Assembly: GCA_949752735.1 (NCBI GenBank)
Contig: OX457050.1
Location: forward strand, 38,850,510-38,914,509
Reading direction: 5' to 3'
Source of the DNA: Lumbricus terrestris
Lineage: Eukaryota > Annelida > Clitellata > Crassiclitellata > Lumbricidae
Length of the DNA stretch: 64,000 bases
The translations under genes were made by a program, and so were the position numbers. The notes under the pieces were generated by a model. The model saw only the letters and a program-made list of their open reading frames with translations. It did not search any database and was not told the origin of the DNA. Every line of letters begins with the position of its first letter. Positions within the stretch are counted from its first letter, which is position 1. Of this stretch, positions 11,276-21,559 are shown one piece after another.

Positions 11276-11803
11276 AGCAACCAATCAGACAATGAGCTTG
11301 AATTTGCCTAATGAATATTCATGTTAGGCCTCTAGCCATAAGTAAGAAACACGAATGAGCTTCGGAACATCGTATTTTTTAGGAATAATTCGCTTCAAGA
11401 AACATAATAACTCGGTATGCAAAGAGTTATCGTAATAATGCATGTAAGTGATATTCTGATCTAGTGACTGCGCGTGTGCAAGTAAATTTGGAACAAAATG
11501 TTATTCTTATGAACGAAGCGTTGTTAACCCTCAAATGACCAACTGGGGTCCTGGGGGAGCCAGCACCGTTTCGACTCGTGTAACTTTTTCCCAGCAAAAA
11601 ATCTTTATCGGCGTTTTATGAATTTGTCACGTGGACATCGCTAAATGCTTACGTCTAATGATATCCGGTTTAACTTTAACGGTTAAGTTTTAAATATGAA
11701 ATATCTCGTGGGTCCCCGCGCTTTATGATGATTTTTCACATGGAACCGAGCGCTACTCCATGAAATGTTATTATGACAGCAAAAACTGGTCTAGTAGGAT
11801 TTA

Positions 11804-11996
11804 GTGTATGCATGTATGTATGTATGTATGTATGTATGTATGTATGTATGTATGTATGTATGTATGTATGCATGCATGCATGCATGCATGCATGCATGTA
11901 TGTATGTATGTATGTATGTATGTATGTATGTATGTATGTATGTATGTATGTATGTATGTATGTATGTATGTATGTATGTATGTATGTATGTATGTA
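11804..11996. repeat. (ATGT)n microsatellite with an ATGC block
   Basis: Nearly pure ATGT repeats with an ATGC run at about 11869-11896, ending exactly where the 11997 foldback element starts. Long Tyr/Cys/Met frames are artefacts. Confidence 0.95.
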
Positions 11997-12604
11997 GGTT
12001 CCACGACAACTGGTCTACCGACAACTCGTCTACCGACAACTCGTCTCCGAACAATTGGTCTAACGACAACTGGTCTACAGACGAATAGTATTGATGAAAT
12101 AGAAGCTGGATTGATGAAAACGGTTTCTTAGCCTAAATGGAAGCTGGATTGATTATTTTATTTGTGTATTTCGACATGCATCCAGCTTCTACTTCAGATC
12201 TAAAAATACCTTCATCCAGCTTCTATTTCTCACCCGTTATTTTCATCAATCCAGTTTCCATTTCAGATATATAAAATACTTTCATCCAGCTTCCATTACT
12301 TAAGCGTTTTCCATCAATCCGGCTTCTATTTCAGGTCAAGAAATACTTTCATCCAGCTGTTATTTCTCATACGCTATTTCCGTCAATTTAGCTTCTATTT
12401 CACCTGTGAAAGAGCCATCATCCAGATTCCATTTCTTTTGCGTTTTTTCATCAATCCAACCTCCATTTCATCTGTAAAAACTTTCATCCAGTTTCCATTT
12501 CTCAAGCGCTGGATCAGTTATTTGTAGACCAGTTGTCGTAGAGGAATTGTCCGTGGACCACTTGTCGTTAGACGAGTTGTCGGTAGACGAGTTGTCGTGA
12601 CACC
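11997..12604. mobile_element. Foldback element with 15-bp-unit terminal repeats
   Basis: Starts GGTTCCACGACAACTGGTC and ends in the complement of GGTGTCACGACAACTCGTC. Each terminus holds five or six tandem 15-bp units of the type GACAACTCGTCTACC, inverted between ends. The centre is the CCAGCTTC minisatellite (12090-12520). (ATGT)n lies on both sides, so the host site was a microsatellite and the duplication is unreadable. Sister copy: 41281-41869. Confidence 0.85.
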
Positions 12605-12605
12605 A

Positions 12606-12790
12606 TATGTATGTAAGTATGTATGTATGTATGTATGTATGTATGTATGTATGTATGTATGTATGTATGTATGTATGTATGTATGTATGTGTGTATGTAT
12701 GTATGCATGTATGCATGTATGTATGTATGTATGTATGTATGTATGTATGTATGTATGTATGTATGTATGTATGTATGTATGTATGTATGC
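12606..12790. repeat. (ATGT)n microsatellite, distal half
   Basis: Continuation of the tract split by the 11997-12604 insertion, with a few ATGC units. Diffuse CATACATG-type sequence continues to about 12920. Confidence 0.93.
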
Positions 12791-13689
12791 ATGTATTGTA
12801 TGCATATATAAATACATACATTCATACATGCATGCATACTTGTGTGTAGGTGTGTGTCTGTGCATGTATGTACCTTTGTATGTGTGCATGTATTTATGTA
12901 CATACCTACATACATGCACTAGAACTACAGACGTGGTGTTATGGCATGGGGATAATGTCGTACGGAGGTAATGGTGGGTAATGACAGGGTAATGGGTTCG
13001 GGGGGAGGGGGTAATGTCCTACACTCCTTTTAGATCCATTCCAAAAACATAGTCGTACTACCCGCTATGGCTTATTCCGCATGCTAGCTGCTTTGTAAGG
13101 CTTCTTTGTAAGGGACGGCTGTGTTACTGCGCTATATAAATTGTCCTGATTATTGTTATTATTATTACTAACTCACAAAAACTACTGACATTGCTTATTT
13201 ACGCAATTTACATATGTTACCCTTAGCAATATTGACGCATCAAGCAATGAACGCGTTATTAATTATTGGGGTCCCACGGGACCCCAGTTAGTTATAAGGA
13301 GCAATATATGTTGGTCGCATGAGGGTTAAGTCAGTAGGAACTTGATTTCTATTTTTAGAACGGAAAATCCGTGTTGGAAATCGGATCGTTTATTAAAGAA
13401 TGTCATACAAGAAAATACGGTGTATAACATTATTTTAACATTTTTAAAACGCTTTTCAAAAACATCTGTCTAACTCCGTCACTGGTTGCACTCAGCAACT
13501 TTAATACCAGTCCCATGCCCAGATAAAGAAGAAGGGCGTCGCTAGTGAGCTTCGTTATCACACAGTGACGTTAAACTGCAAATTATGATCATATGTAAGA
13601 TTAAATATCTACAGATTCTGTGAATAGAAACAGCAAATATCACCTTGATCATCCATCCTCAAAACAAAACTACTTGATCTGAAACGGAA

Positions 13690-14030
13690 TCTGGATTGAG
13701 GTATTTACATCTCTGAAATGGAAGCTGGATCAAGGTAATTTTATATCTGAAATAGAAGCAGAATTACTGATAAAACGCTTGAGAAATGGAAGCTGGAATA
13801 AGCTTTTTCTATATCTGAAATGGAAGCTGGAATAGGGTATTTTTATATATGAAGTGGAAGCTGGGCTAATGAAAAACGCCAGAAAAATGGAAGCTAGATG
13901 AAGGTTCCTTATAGCTGGATTGACGAAAATAACGCTTGAGAAATGGAAGCCAGGTTAAGATATTTTTATATATCTTCAATTGAAGCTGGATGAAGGTATA
14001 TTTAAATATGAAATAGAAAATTGATCGACT
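13690..14030. repeat. Minisatellite array, GAAGCTGGAT orientation
   Basis: Roughly nine units, for example GAAATGGAAGCTGGATCAAGG and GAAATGGAAGCTGGAATAAGC, with TTTTTATATCTGA-type spacers. Confidence 0.85.
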
Positions 14031-16110
14031 TTCCCGCTTGCATTTAATGAAAATACACATGGAATTTGAACCAAGGGAGTTACGCAACCAATCAGACAAT
14101 GAACTTGAATTTGCCTAATGAATATTCATGTTAGGCCTCTAGCCAGAAGTAAGAAGGACGATTGAGCTTCGAAACGTCATATTAATTTTTTAGGAATAAT
14201 TCGTTTCAAGAAGCATATAACTCGGTATGCAATGAGTTATCGCAATACATGCATGTAAGTAATATTGTGATCTAGTGACATTGCGCGTGTGCAAGTAAAT
14301 TCAGAACAAAACGTAATTCTTATGGACGAAGCGGTGTTAAGTCAGTAGGAACTTGATTTCTATTTTTAGAACGGAAAATCCGTGTTAAAAATTGGATCGT
14401 TTATTAAGGAACTGTATGTAAGAAAATAGGGTGTCTAACGACAAAATTTTAAATTTTTTAAATCATTTTCAAATACATCTGTCTAATTCCGTCACTGGTT
14501 GCACTTTGCAAATACCAGCCCAATGCCTGAATAAAGAAGGAGGGCGTCGCTAGAGAGCTTCGTTATCACAGCGACGCTAAACTGCATATAATTATTATCA
14601 TATTATAATATTACATATCTGCAGATTCTGTGAATAGAAACAGCTGATGAATATTCATGTTAGGCCTCTAGCCAGAATTAACTATCACCTTGATCATCCA
14701 TCCTCAAAAACAAAACTACTCGATCTGAAACTGAAGCTGGTTTAGGGTATTTATATCTCTGAAATGGAAGCTGGATTAAGGTATCTATATATGTGAAGTG
14801 GAGGATGGATTAAGGTATTTTTATATTTTCCATTACCATTATCGACATTTTCTGACGACCTGATTCTCTTTTTTAGTCACTTTGTCGAGTTTTCTTTTGT
14901 TGCCTTATACTTTTTTTAGCTCAGTTATCTGGCGGAGTTATATTATCCTAAATATATACACATTTTGGCCTTGTTAGAGGTGTCTAAGAAGAACGCACAC
15001 TTCAGTCAATACATTTTCTGCATGTCACATTCGCGGTTCATTATCAAGCTCCCAGTAATGCAAGAAAATTCTCATCCATCCACCTCCAATTTAATCAATA
15101 AGATTTTATTAATCCAGCTCCAAATTAAGGCAAGACATTTTCATCCATCCAGCTCCAATTTAAGCAAGGACATTTTAATCAATCCAGTTCCAATTTAAGG
15201 CAAGACATTTTAACCAATCCAGCTTCTATTTCAGGTATGAAAATACTTATTCCGGTTTCCTTTACTCCAACCGCTAAAATTTTAACAAGACAATTTTAGT
15301 TAATCTAAATCCGACTTCTATCTAAAATTGAAGCATTTTCATCAATACAACTTCTAGTTAGCAACGCGATTATTTCATGCAACCATCTTCAATTTTTACA
15401 AGCATTATTTTCATTAATGCAACTTCATTCAGGAAACGTTCTTTTCCTCGGTCTCTTTTTGCAGCGAGGCTATCAACAGTCTGTTTTCAATTTATCACGA
15501 GTTATTTTCATCAATCCAACCTCTCTTTTAGCGCAAATAACCAGGGACTTAAAAAAACTGTCGAGAAAAACTGCTACAATTGGTGAACAATTTAAAACAC
15601 TTAAATGATTGATTACCGAGACGGAATATTATAATTTAATATCATGCATAAATGAGCCACAGGGAATCAACACTGATCTGGCCATATGGATTTTTTCACT
15701 AAACAGATTTTGCCCATTTATGAAGTGGAAAACTGAACATGAACATGATGCACATAAGCATGTTAAAGAATACTTCAAAAAGCCTGACGAAAGAAACAGA
15801 CCACACGTTAAAACAAACTACTGTATAGACATCAAGTCAAAGGGTCAACCAACAATGGTTTCTTACATTTCGCAGATTCGGCGAATTTAACAAAAATCAC
15901 TGTTTACAACAGATTCCTGCTATTTACCGAACTAACGCAACCAAATTGCCTTAATGAATATACAATATGCAGTAAATGTTGAATAGCCTATTCATAACGC
16001 AGAAAATGTTATTATCGATATGGCGACAGCTAATTGGTTGCGTAACTCCCTTGGATCAATTGCCATGTGTACTTTCATTAAATGCAAGCGGGTGCTATAA
16101 ACCTGACCTC
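14030..16110. mobile_element. Element of about 2.1 kb bounded by long inverted repeats
   Basis: CCCGCTTGCATTTAATGAAA at about 14034 is followed by a CACATGG...CCAAGGGAGTTACGCAACCAAT block. The complement lies at about 16033-16098, giving an inverted repeat of about 60 bp. It contains the uninterrupted repeat copy (14090-14720), a minisatellite (15060-15540) and an unrecognised 93-codon frame (15609-15890). A solo copy of the same end is at 11230-11285. No TSD was found. Confidence 0.55.
15060..15540. repeat. Minisatellite array, CCAGCTCCAATTTAA subtype
   Basis: Units ATCCAGCTCCAATTTAAG, AGACATTTTCATC and diverged derivatives with a period near 38 bp. The same subtype fills 20440-20760. Confidence 0.75.
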
Positions 16111-16209
16111 ACTTGACTAAAACTGTCGACTCAAACACGAAAACTACCATCAGCTGCAATACATCCACTTCTCTTGAAATTCTGGCCATGTCTCTTCCTT
16201 TAGCTGGCC

Positions 16210-16572
16210 GCCCTCGCTTTTATAACTGCCTGGTTTGCGGTGCGTCCCCTCCACTGCGCATGCGCATCTAAAGAGCCGAGCGCGCCGACCCAGCAGCGGT
16301 GCAGCAGTCTCAAGGCGGCAAGAATCAGCTGCCACCTGCGTCCTCTTCTGTTTGTCTGCTGCCTGTCTGCAGATCACTGTCTTTCTCCTTATATCTCTCC
16401 TTCCAAAAGGCGCCATCTTCCGTTGATCATGTAGACCACAGATGCACCAGTTTAACCTTGCGAAAACACACATACATAGGCCCACACGCCTACAGTGTTT
16501 CCTTCTCAATCTGTCTCCCTGTCTGTGCTTGTCTGTCTGGCCGTATTGCTATCTCACTCTTTCCTTCAGAAA
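16210..16572 (+). promoter_or_regulatory. Candidate CpG-rich promoter with NRF1- and YY1-like sites
   Basis: This stretch is richer in G, C and CpG than its surroundings. TGCGCATGCGCA at 16255-16266 is an exact match to the NRF1 consensus. GGCGCCATCTT at about 16403-16413 and AAATGGCGCC at 16571-16580 fit YY1. A TATAA lies near 16220. A small open frame begins at the last of these. Sites are judged by eye; activity is inferred. Confidence 0.4.
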
Positions 16573-16764
16573 ATGGCGCCTTTTGGACGAAACCGTGAGA
16601 TAAAATTGCCTCATCGCCAGCCGAGAGCGGCTCGTTTCTTTGAAGACGATGAACTACGGTCGACTATTTCGTGCGAAAATACCAATTCAATGACACGGCA
16701 GCGACTGCTGCTTACACCGGCGGTCGCTGAGGCCCGTGTCAAACACACATCAACATTAAAATAA
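16573..16764 (+). CDS. Hypothetical 63-residue protein or first exon
   Basis: ATG in a good context (AAAATGG) opens a 63-codon frame starting MAPFGRNREIKLPHRQPRAA. It is basic at the start, has an acidic patch FFEDDELR near residue 22 and no signal peptide or membrane segment. It ends TLK-stop. No family was recognised. Its support is position: it lies directly after the only stretch here that looks like a CpG promoter. It could instead be exon 1 of a longer gene, or chance. It contains an inverted copy of the upstream CCAAAAGGCGCCAT block. Confidence 0.3.
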   Translation: MAPFGRNREIKLPHRQPRAARFFEDDELRSTISCENTNSMTRQRLLLTPAVAEARVKHTSTLK

Positions 16765-16799
16765 AGGTCACGCGAAGCACCGAAATAAAACAAATATAT

Positions 16800-17505
16800 C
16801 AGATCTCTGAAACCCTATAATCGATCAAAAATTTAAAAAATAATATTAGCGAGCGAAACTTGTAGCGTAGTTATAGCGAACGCTACACTATGACATCAAT
16901 TATTGTCCTCTAGCTAACTAGCATATAAAATGAATTGTGTTCAAGCCTTAACCATTTCGCTCATGTGCTCCCACGGCGAAAATGAGATAACCCTGAAGGA
17001 TCCATGACACTTGAACGGACGACAAAAGAACGTGCGACGCTAGAACGGCGACAGTATAACGGTGACTATAATTGAACGGCCGGACAGTAGGCCTACTGTT
17101 GAAAGGGCGACAGGTCGCCGGTGGACAATTGATTGGTAAAGTTTGTAAAATTTAAAAGCAATCCAACTTTACTACCATGAACATGTAGGCCTACCACGTT
17201 CAACGTCTGGTTGTGCGACAAAATGGGCGATTGAGCAACACCACCACCACAGTCATCGTCGCAGTCGTCATGATCACCATTAACTCATAAACAAACTTCA
17301 ACTTTGACTTATCAAGTCTTCCGTGCCATATAAAGCACAGCAACTGAAATCGATCGAATTGCACGGGCTCTCGTTTGATAACGTAGGACTTTATTCTGAC
17401 ATACCAACACATAAATGCCATTGACAGATCGAGTTGCTGCATTCGTAAACACACAGGTCACAGCAAACCTATCGTTGCATCTCTAGAGAAACTAGAAGAT
17501 GAGTC
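16800..17505. other. Unassigned spacer
   Basis: Nothing recognisable. Fragments such as GAACGGCGACAG, GAACGGACGACAA and GAAAGGGCGACAGG between 16980 and 17120 form a loose series of GAACGG-GACA units, possibly a decayed foldback terminus. Confidence 0.3.
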
Positions 17506-17508
17506 ATC

Positions 17509-18395
17509 CAGGGATGGGCAAATTACAGTGCAGCATGTAATTCAATTACAAATTACCAATTACTGGAGAAAATGTAATTGAATTCTTCTTTTCGTTCTCT
17601 GCCCCTAGGCAGGTTCGAATGATTGACGTCTCCCTTCTTCTCTGTTCTGCGCTTTCATTTTCATCTTCTGATAACCATCTTTCATCATCCAGTCCAACAG
17701 TCTTTGTCTTGGTCTGCCTCTCGTTCTTTTTCCATCCATTTTCCCCTCTATTACTATTCGTAGCATCGAGTCTCCTCTGAGTGTGTGCCCAATCCATCTT
17801 CTTTGTCTTTCTCTAATTGTGTGTATCATCGCTCTCTTTTCTCCGACTCTTCTCAATACCTCCTCATTGCTGATATGATCCATCCAGCTGATTCTTTCTA
17901 TCCTTCTCCATAACCACATTTCAAATGCTTCAATTCTCTTGATGTCTTCCATCCGCATAGTCCATGTCTCTGATCCATATAACATCACACTCCATACTAA
18001 GGTTTTTATCATTTTCTTTTTCAGCTCCTTATTGATTCCTCTTCTCAGTAGCTCTTTCCTCTTTTCAAATGCATCTTTTCCTAGTACAATCCTTCGTTGT
18101 ATTTCTCTGTGACATCTAGCATCCTCCGTAATCGTACTGCCGAGATACGCAAATTGCTTGACTTGTTCTAATTCTTCTCCATCTATAAATATTTTAACTG
18201 CCTTCTGCTCTCCTTTGCTTATTCTCATAACCTTTGTTTTCTTTATGTTGATTTTCATTCCGTATTCTTTTGATGTTGTATTCGGCCGGTCCATCATTGT
18301 TTGTAACCCTTCCTGAATTACAAATTACTTTTGACTCAGATCCTCAAATTACAAATTACGTAAAATTACATCAATTACAAAATACTTTGGGGTTT
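17509..18395. mobile_element. hAT-like element remnant with TAATTACAAATTAC repeats
   Basis: CAGGGATGGGCAAATTACA at 17509 has the form of a hAT 5' terminus. ATTACAAATTAC-type subterminal repeats follow at 17534-17577 and resume at 18313-18385, either side of a reverse-transcriptase insertion. No right terminus is visible. Confidence 0.5.
17585..18312 (-). pseudogene. RTE-like reverse transcriptase C-terminal fragment
   Basis: A continuous frame of about 230 codons (17605-18297) matches the region after the catalytic core of RTE-type non-LTR retrotransposons: INIKKTKVM, QFAYLGSTITEDARC, LYGSETWTM, FEMWLWRRIERISW and RQRRWIGHTLRGD, ending in GRPRQRLLDWM. The endonuclease and palm active site are missing, so it is a 5'-truncated insertion, in the usual way of target-primed reverse transcription. 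It sits inside the hAT-like remnant. Clade naming rests on family motifs known from memory. Confidence 0.85.
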
Positions 18396-18734
18396 GAATC
18401 ATTGGAATAAAAAAAACTCAGGCAGAAAGTGGATGCCTTTTCCCTAATTTATATGTGAATCATTATTTATTGTGTACCGTAGTGTTCGTTTAGAAACAAC
18501 ATCCGTTCACACAAGTTAGGCCTTTCTGATCGTCTGTTGTGCCATGCAATCATGCCTGTAAAACTAAAGAGCCTCTCTACTGGTGCAGACCAAGGCAGGG
18601 CATCATTAAATTGTACAAATATTTTGTTGGTACGATGTAGTTGGAGTGCTATGAGGCATTGCTAATTCCTTTTTCTGTCATCTTCCATTATGCTGCAAGA
18701 TTTCTAAATCGTTTTTGTTTCTGGTACTCGACTT
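18396..18734. other. Unassigned spacer
   Basis: AT-rich DNA between two retroelement fragments. Nothing recognised. Confidence 0.3.
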
Positions 18735-18985
18735 AATTTATGGTCACTGCACGCTTGCCTTGCCTTGCCTTCAACCTTCCTCGATACGAGGGTTGGTCGC
18801 ATTTTGGACAGTTCTTCTCCATCATCTTCTGTCTTCGGTTGCTCTCAGCAGTTCCTCTGTTGATAATCCCATCGATTCACACATGTTGTCCCACCACTTC
18901 TTCTTAGGTCTTCCCCTTGATCTTGCTCCCGGAACCGTTCCTTGCATAATCTTCTTCTCTAAGAAGTCTCCACTGCACGCTGCAA
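18735..18985 (-). pseudogene. RTE-like reverse transcriptase extreme C-terminus
   Basis: Minus-strand translation gives GARSRGRPKKKWWDNM, then GLSTEELLRATEDRRWWRR and a stop, the usual last block of RTE-like proteins. A separate, more truncated insertion from the one at 17585, with a CTTGCC repeat at its 3' end. Confidence 0.7.
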
Positions 18986-19049
18986 ATTAAAATAATTAAA
19001 TGCTTCCTCTTCCTCTTCTTCTTTATGACCACTAGATGCTCAGTAGGCC

Positions 19050-19275
19050 TATTTGTTCGCTACCGGTGTTATATTCAGATGTTGTTACTAGCAATAGATA
19101 ATCAGAACATTGCCTCTGTCCTAGCAGCAAATCAGTATTTCTTATCTGTTCACATGAAAAGCAGTTTCGCATCCAACGACAAACAATGGCTTCCTTGTCT
19201 CAAGATCTTGCCTAACACAGACTCAACTTTAGCATTAAATTTGTCAAAAACAAACAATGACCGAGATTTATGTTG
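19050..19275 (+). repeat. Dispersed repeat, left portion
   Basis: Matches 47255-47420: TCAGTATTTCTTATCTGTTC, CCAACGACAAACAATGGC, TTCCTTGTCT and AACAATGACCGAGATTT. The repeat continues after the insertions, at 19870-19920 and 21547-21720. Confidence 0.65.
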
Positions 19276-19880
19276 GGTAATTGGGTAGTTTAGCGTCCCA
19301 AATTATTTTGACCATTTCTTTGCAATAATAACTGAAAGACATACACAATAACACACATTTAATTGAGGAAATCATAAAATGTGTGCTTGAAAACCTCAAG
19401 GAAGTCCCAAACGGGGTAACTATCGCGTAAAAATGGAAGCTGGATGAGGATTTCGGTACTATAATTTTAATTCACCCTTTTTATTTATTTCAGCGTGTCG
19501 ATGTAGGTTTCGTGTACGACCCCACAGAAATAGAAATTCGATGAAAAATATTTCCTCACAAAGTAGAAGCGGGATTTAGCGCGTGAGGGTCGGTTAGGGC
19601 TCAGGTTAGGCGTCGTGAGGGTCGGTTAGGGTTAGTTTTAGGGTTAGTGCAGTCATTCTGCTGAAATTGAAGCTGGATTGATGAAGAATAATTTTCAATG
19701 TAAAATTGATGAAAAATATATACTGACAAAATAGAAACGGGATTTATCGAACAAATTCTTGTCTAAGCAGAAGCTGGATCGATTAAAATGGTTCTGGACA
19801 AACTAGAAGTTGGCGAAATTAAATCGAAAAAAGGTGAATTAAAATTATAGTACCATTTCGGTATTTCTTATGGCTGAACA
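19276..19880. mobile_element. Truncated GGTAATTGGG-type element, with a nested insertion
   Basis: The left TIR GGTAATTGGGTAGTTTAGCG starts at 19276. The subterminal block (CTCAAGGAAGTCCCAAACGG) then runs into one minisatellite unit. The copy breaks off near 19878 into host repeat without a right TIR. A second element occupies 19455-19854. Confidence 0.65.
19455..19854. mobile_element. Nested GGTACT-type element
   Basis: Ends are GGTACTATAATTTTAATTCA and its complement (TIR about 27 bp). The interior matches the complete relative at 32404-32783: GTGAGGGTCGGTTAGGG repeats, GTGCAGTCATTCT, then minisatellite units GAAGCTGGATTGATGAA. ATTTC occurs on both sides (19450-19454 and 19855-19859); a full 8-bp duplication is not clear. 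Confidence 0.7.
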
Positions 19881-19925
19881 CTAATTATATAAAATTAATG
19901 ATAAGAAATGGCCAATTGTCATCAT

Positions 19926-20152
19926 GGCCCGGTAGAGTAGTGGTTAACACGCTGGCCAAGAGTGCGAAAGGTAGCAGGTTCGAGCCCCCGTTGGGCGGAT
20001 TTGCTTTGTAGGCTGCCATTGGCGCCGTGTAATTACAAAGCTGTCTGTTCAGTTAGTAGTTAAGTTTAATTAAGATTACTGCATAACTTGTAAATGTAAA
20101 GCGCAGTGCGTCTTGCAGGCGTTTAATTAAAGAAAGATATTATTTATTATTA
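19926..20152 (+). mobile_element. tRNA-derived SINE
   Basis: The head GCCCGGTAGAGTAGTGG has an A-box-like form. GCAGGTTCGAGCCCC is a clear RNA polymerase III B box. The body follows (TTTGCTTTGTAGGCTGCC) and the tail is (ATT)n. A second copy, reversed and interrupted, is at 436-1195. It is not a tRNA gene, since the acceptor stem and CCA-side pairing are absent. The tail served as target for the next insertion. Confidence 0.8.
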
Positions 20153-20160
20153 TTATTATC

Positions 20161-21546
20161 GGTAATTGGGTTGTTTAGCGTCCCAAATTATTTTGACCAT
20201 TTTTTGGCAATGATTACTGAAAGACGAGTGTAGGACATTTCCCCCCTGGACAATTCCTCCCCGGACAAAACCCCCGGACAAAACACCCCGGACAATTCCC
20301 CCCCCGATTTTGCCTAGGACATTACCCCCCGGACAATTCCCCCCTTGCTGCGAAAATAGCCTATTTCTGTAGGTATAAAAACGTTTCATCCAACTTCTAT
20401 TTAAAATAACAATTTTTTTATCCATCCAGCTCCAATTTAAGCAAGACTATTTTCATCAATCCAGCTCCAATTTAAACAAGACTATTTTCATCAATCCAGC
20501 TTCCATTTAAGCAAGAATATTTTCATCAATCCAGCTTCCATTTAAGCAAGAATATTTTCATCAATCCAGCTTCCATTTAAGCAAGAATATTTTCATCAAT
20601 CCAGCTCCAATTTAAGCAAGAATACTTTCATCAATCCAGCTCCAATTTAAACAAGAATATTTTCATCAATCCAGCTCCAATTTAAGCAAGAATACTTTCA
20701 TCAATCCAGCTCCAATTTAAACAAGAATATTTTCATAAATCCAGCTTCCATTTAAGTAAAATTTATTTTGTACCAATCCGGCTTCTATTTAGCGAGAATT
20801 CTTTTCATCAATTTAACTTGCGTACTTAACACCGGCGTTTTAAAGTACAACCACTTACACGCAATATGTTCTACCAGGGGGGGAATTGTCCTACCCTGGG
20901 GTGGGGGGGAATTGTCCGGGGGGTTTTGTCCGGGGGGGTTTTGTCCGGGGGGAATTGTTCGGGGGGGGGGGGGAAATGTCCGCGCCCCCTGAAAGACATA
21001 TACAATAACACATATTTAATTGATCCTTCTTCTTTGCGTATGCATTGCGTGCCAAATAACATCAACCAGCTTGGTGTGGGATGATCTGTCTGTATTTAAT
21101 TGATGAAATCATAAAAATGTGTGCTTGAAAACCTCAAGGAAGTCCCAAACGGGGTAACTATCGCGTAGGCCAGTGAGAAACGCTTCAGAAATGGAAGCTG
21201 GATGAGGATTTCTTGTGGCTGAAATGGTAGCTGGGCTGATGAAAAGAACGCTTCAGGGATGGAAGCTGGATCAATGCTCTGTAATAGTAGTTAAAATAGA
21301 GGCTGGAAGCTGGATAACAGTTTCTATAGATCTCAAATAGAAGCTGGATTCACGAAGAGACCGAAAAAGAAATGGAAGCTGGATGAATGTTTTTCTGCAA
21401 AAGAAGCTGGATAGATGAAAAGAACGATAAAGAAATGGAAGCTGGATGAAGGTTGCAGAATTGATGAAATAGAAGATGGATTGGCGTGAAATTTAAAACC
21501 TCAGCAATAATCTCAATAATTTGGGACGCTAAACTACCCAATTACC
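20161..21546. mobile_element. GGTAATTGGG-type TIR element, TSD TTATTATC, with nested insertion
   Basis: TIRs are GGTAATTGGGTTGTTTAGCG at left and the complement of GGTAATTGGGTAGTTTAGCG at right. TTATTATC lies at 20153-20160 and 21547-21554. It landed in the (ATT)n tail of the SINE. Removing 20226-20988 leaves about 614 bp: the conserved CTCAAGGAAGTCCCAAACGG subterminal block and a minisatellite (21180-21490). A compact relative is 46224-46726. Confidence 0.88.
20226..20988. mobile_element. Foldback element with GGACAATTCCCCCC terminal repeats, 9-bp duplication
   Basis: The termini are GAGTGTAGGACATTTCCCCC and the complement of GGGGCGCGGACATTTCCCCC. Each continues as tandem GGACAATTCCCCCC/GGACAAAACCCCC units of about 14-20 bp. 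Flanks are CTGAAAGAC at 20217-20225 and 20989-20997. The centre is an array of about ten CCAGCTCCAATTTAAGCAAG units (20385-20760). It disrupts the subterminal region of the 20161 element. A partial relative is at 35205-35605. Confidence 0.88.
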
Positions 21547-21559
21547 TTATTATCTTTCA

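Larger units (their letters stand above)
11528..13325. mobile_element. piggyBac-like non-autonomous element in TTAA
   Basis: TTAA flanks lie at 11524-11527 and 13326-13329. The ends are CCCTCAAATGACCAACTGGG and the complement of GGTTGGTCGCATGAGGG, with a GGGGTCCCACGGGACCCC palindrome inside the right end. The interior contains an ATGT microsatellite and a foldback element. No transposase was found. The empty site in the paralogous repeat (about 14338) shows that TTAA was duplicated. Confidence 0.8.
11283..13690 (+). repeat. Dispersed repeat copy interrupted by a piggyBac-like element
   Basis: 11283-11527 plus 13326-13690 matches 14090-14720 almost colinearly (CCAATCAGACAATGA, CATGTTAGGCCTCTAGCC, GTTAAGTCAGTAGGAACTTG, CACCTTGATCATCCATCCTC). 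The second copy keeps the uninterrupted GTGTTAAGTCAG site, so the insertion at 11528-13325 was precise. Confidence 0.8.

Noticed and set aside
11773..12970. MYVC and HTYI repeat proteins
   Set aside because: Products of the (ATGT)n tract; no codon bias or unique sequence.
15609..15890. 93-codon frame starting MITETEYYN
   Set aside because: No recognised domain, AT-rich, lies inside a TIR-bounded element. It may be a relic of a transposase but cannot be assigned.
19590..19645. Interstitial telomere
   Set aside because: The TTAGGG-like run is short, imperfect and is an internal part of a TIR element repeated at 32460.
19926..20000. tRNA gene
   Set aside because: A and B boxes are present, but the stems do not close and it is joined to a SINE body and tail. 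The same holds for 27890, 34242 and 37889.
20385..20815. CRISPR-like array of regularly spaced repeats
   Set aside because: Units are contiguous, diverged minisatellite copies without unique spacers, in an animal genome and inside a foldback element.
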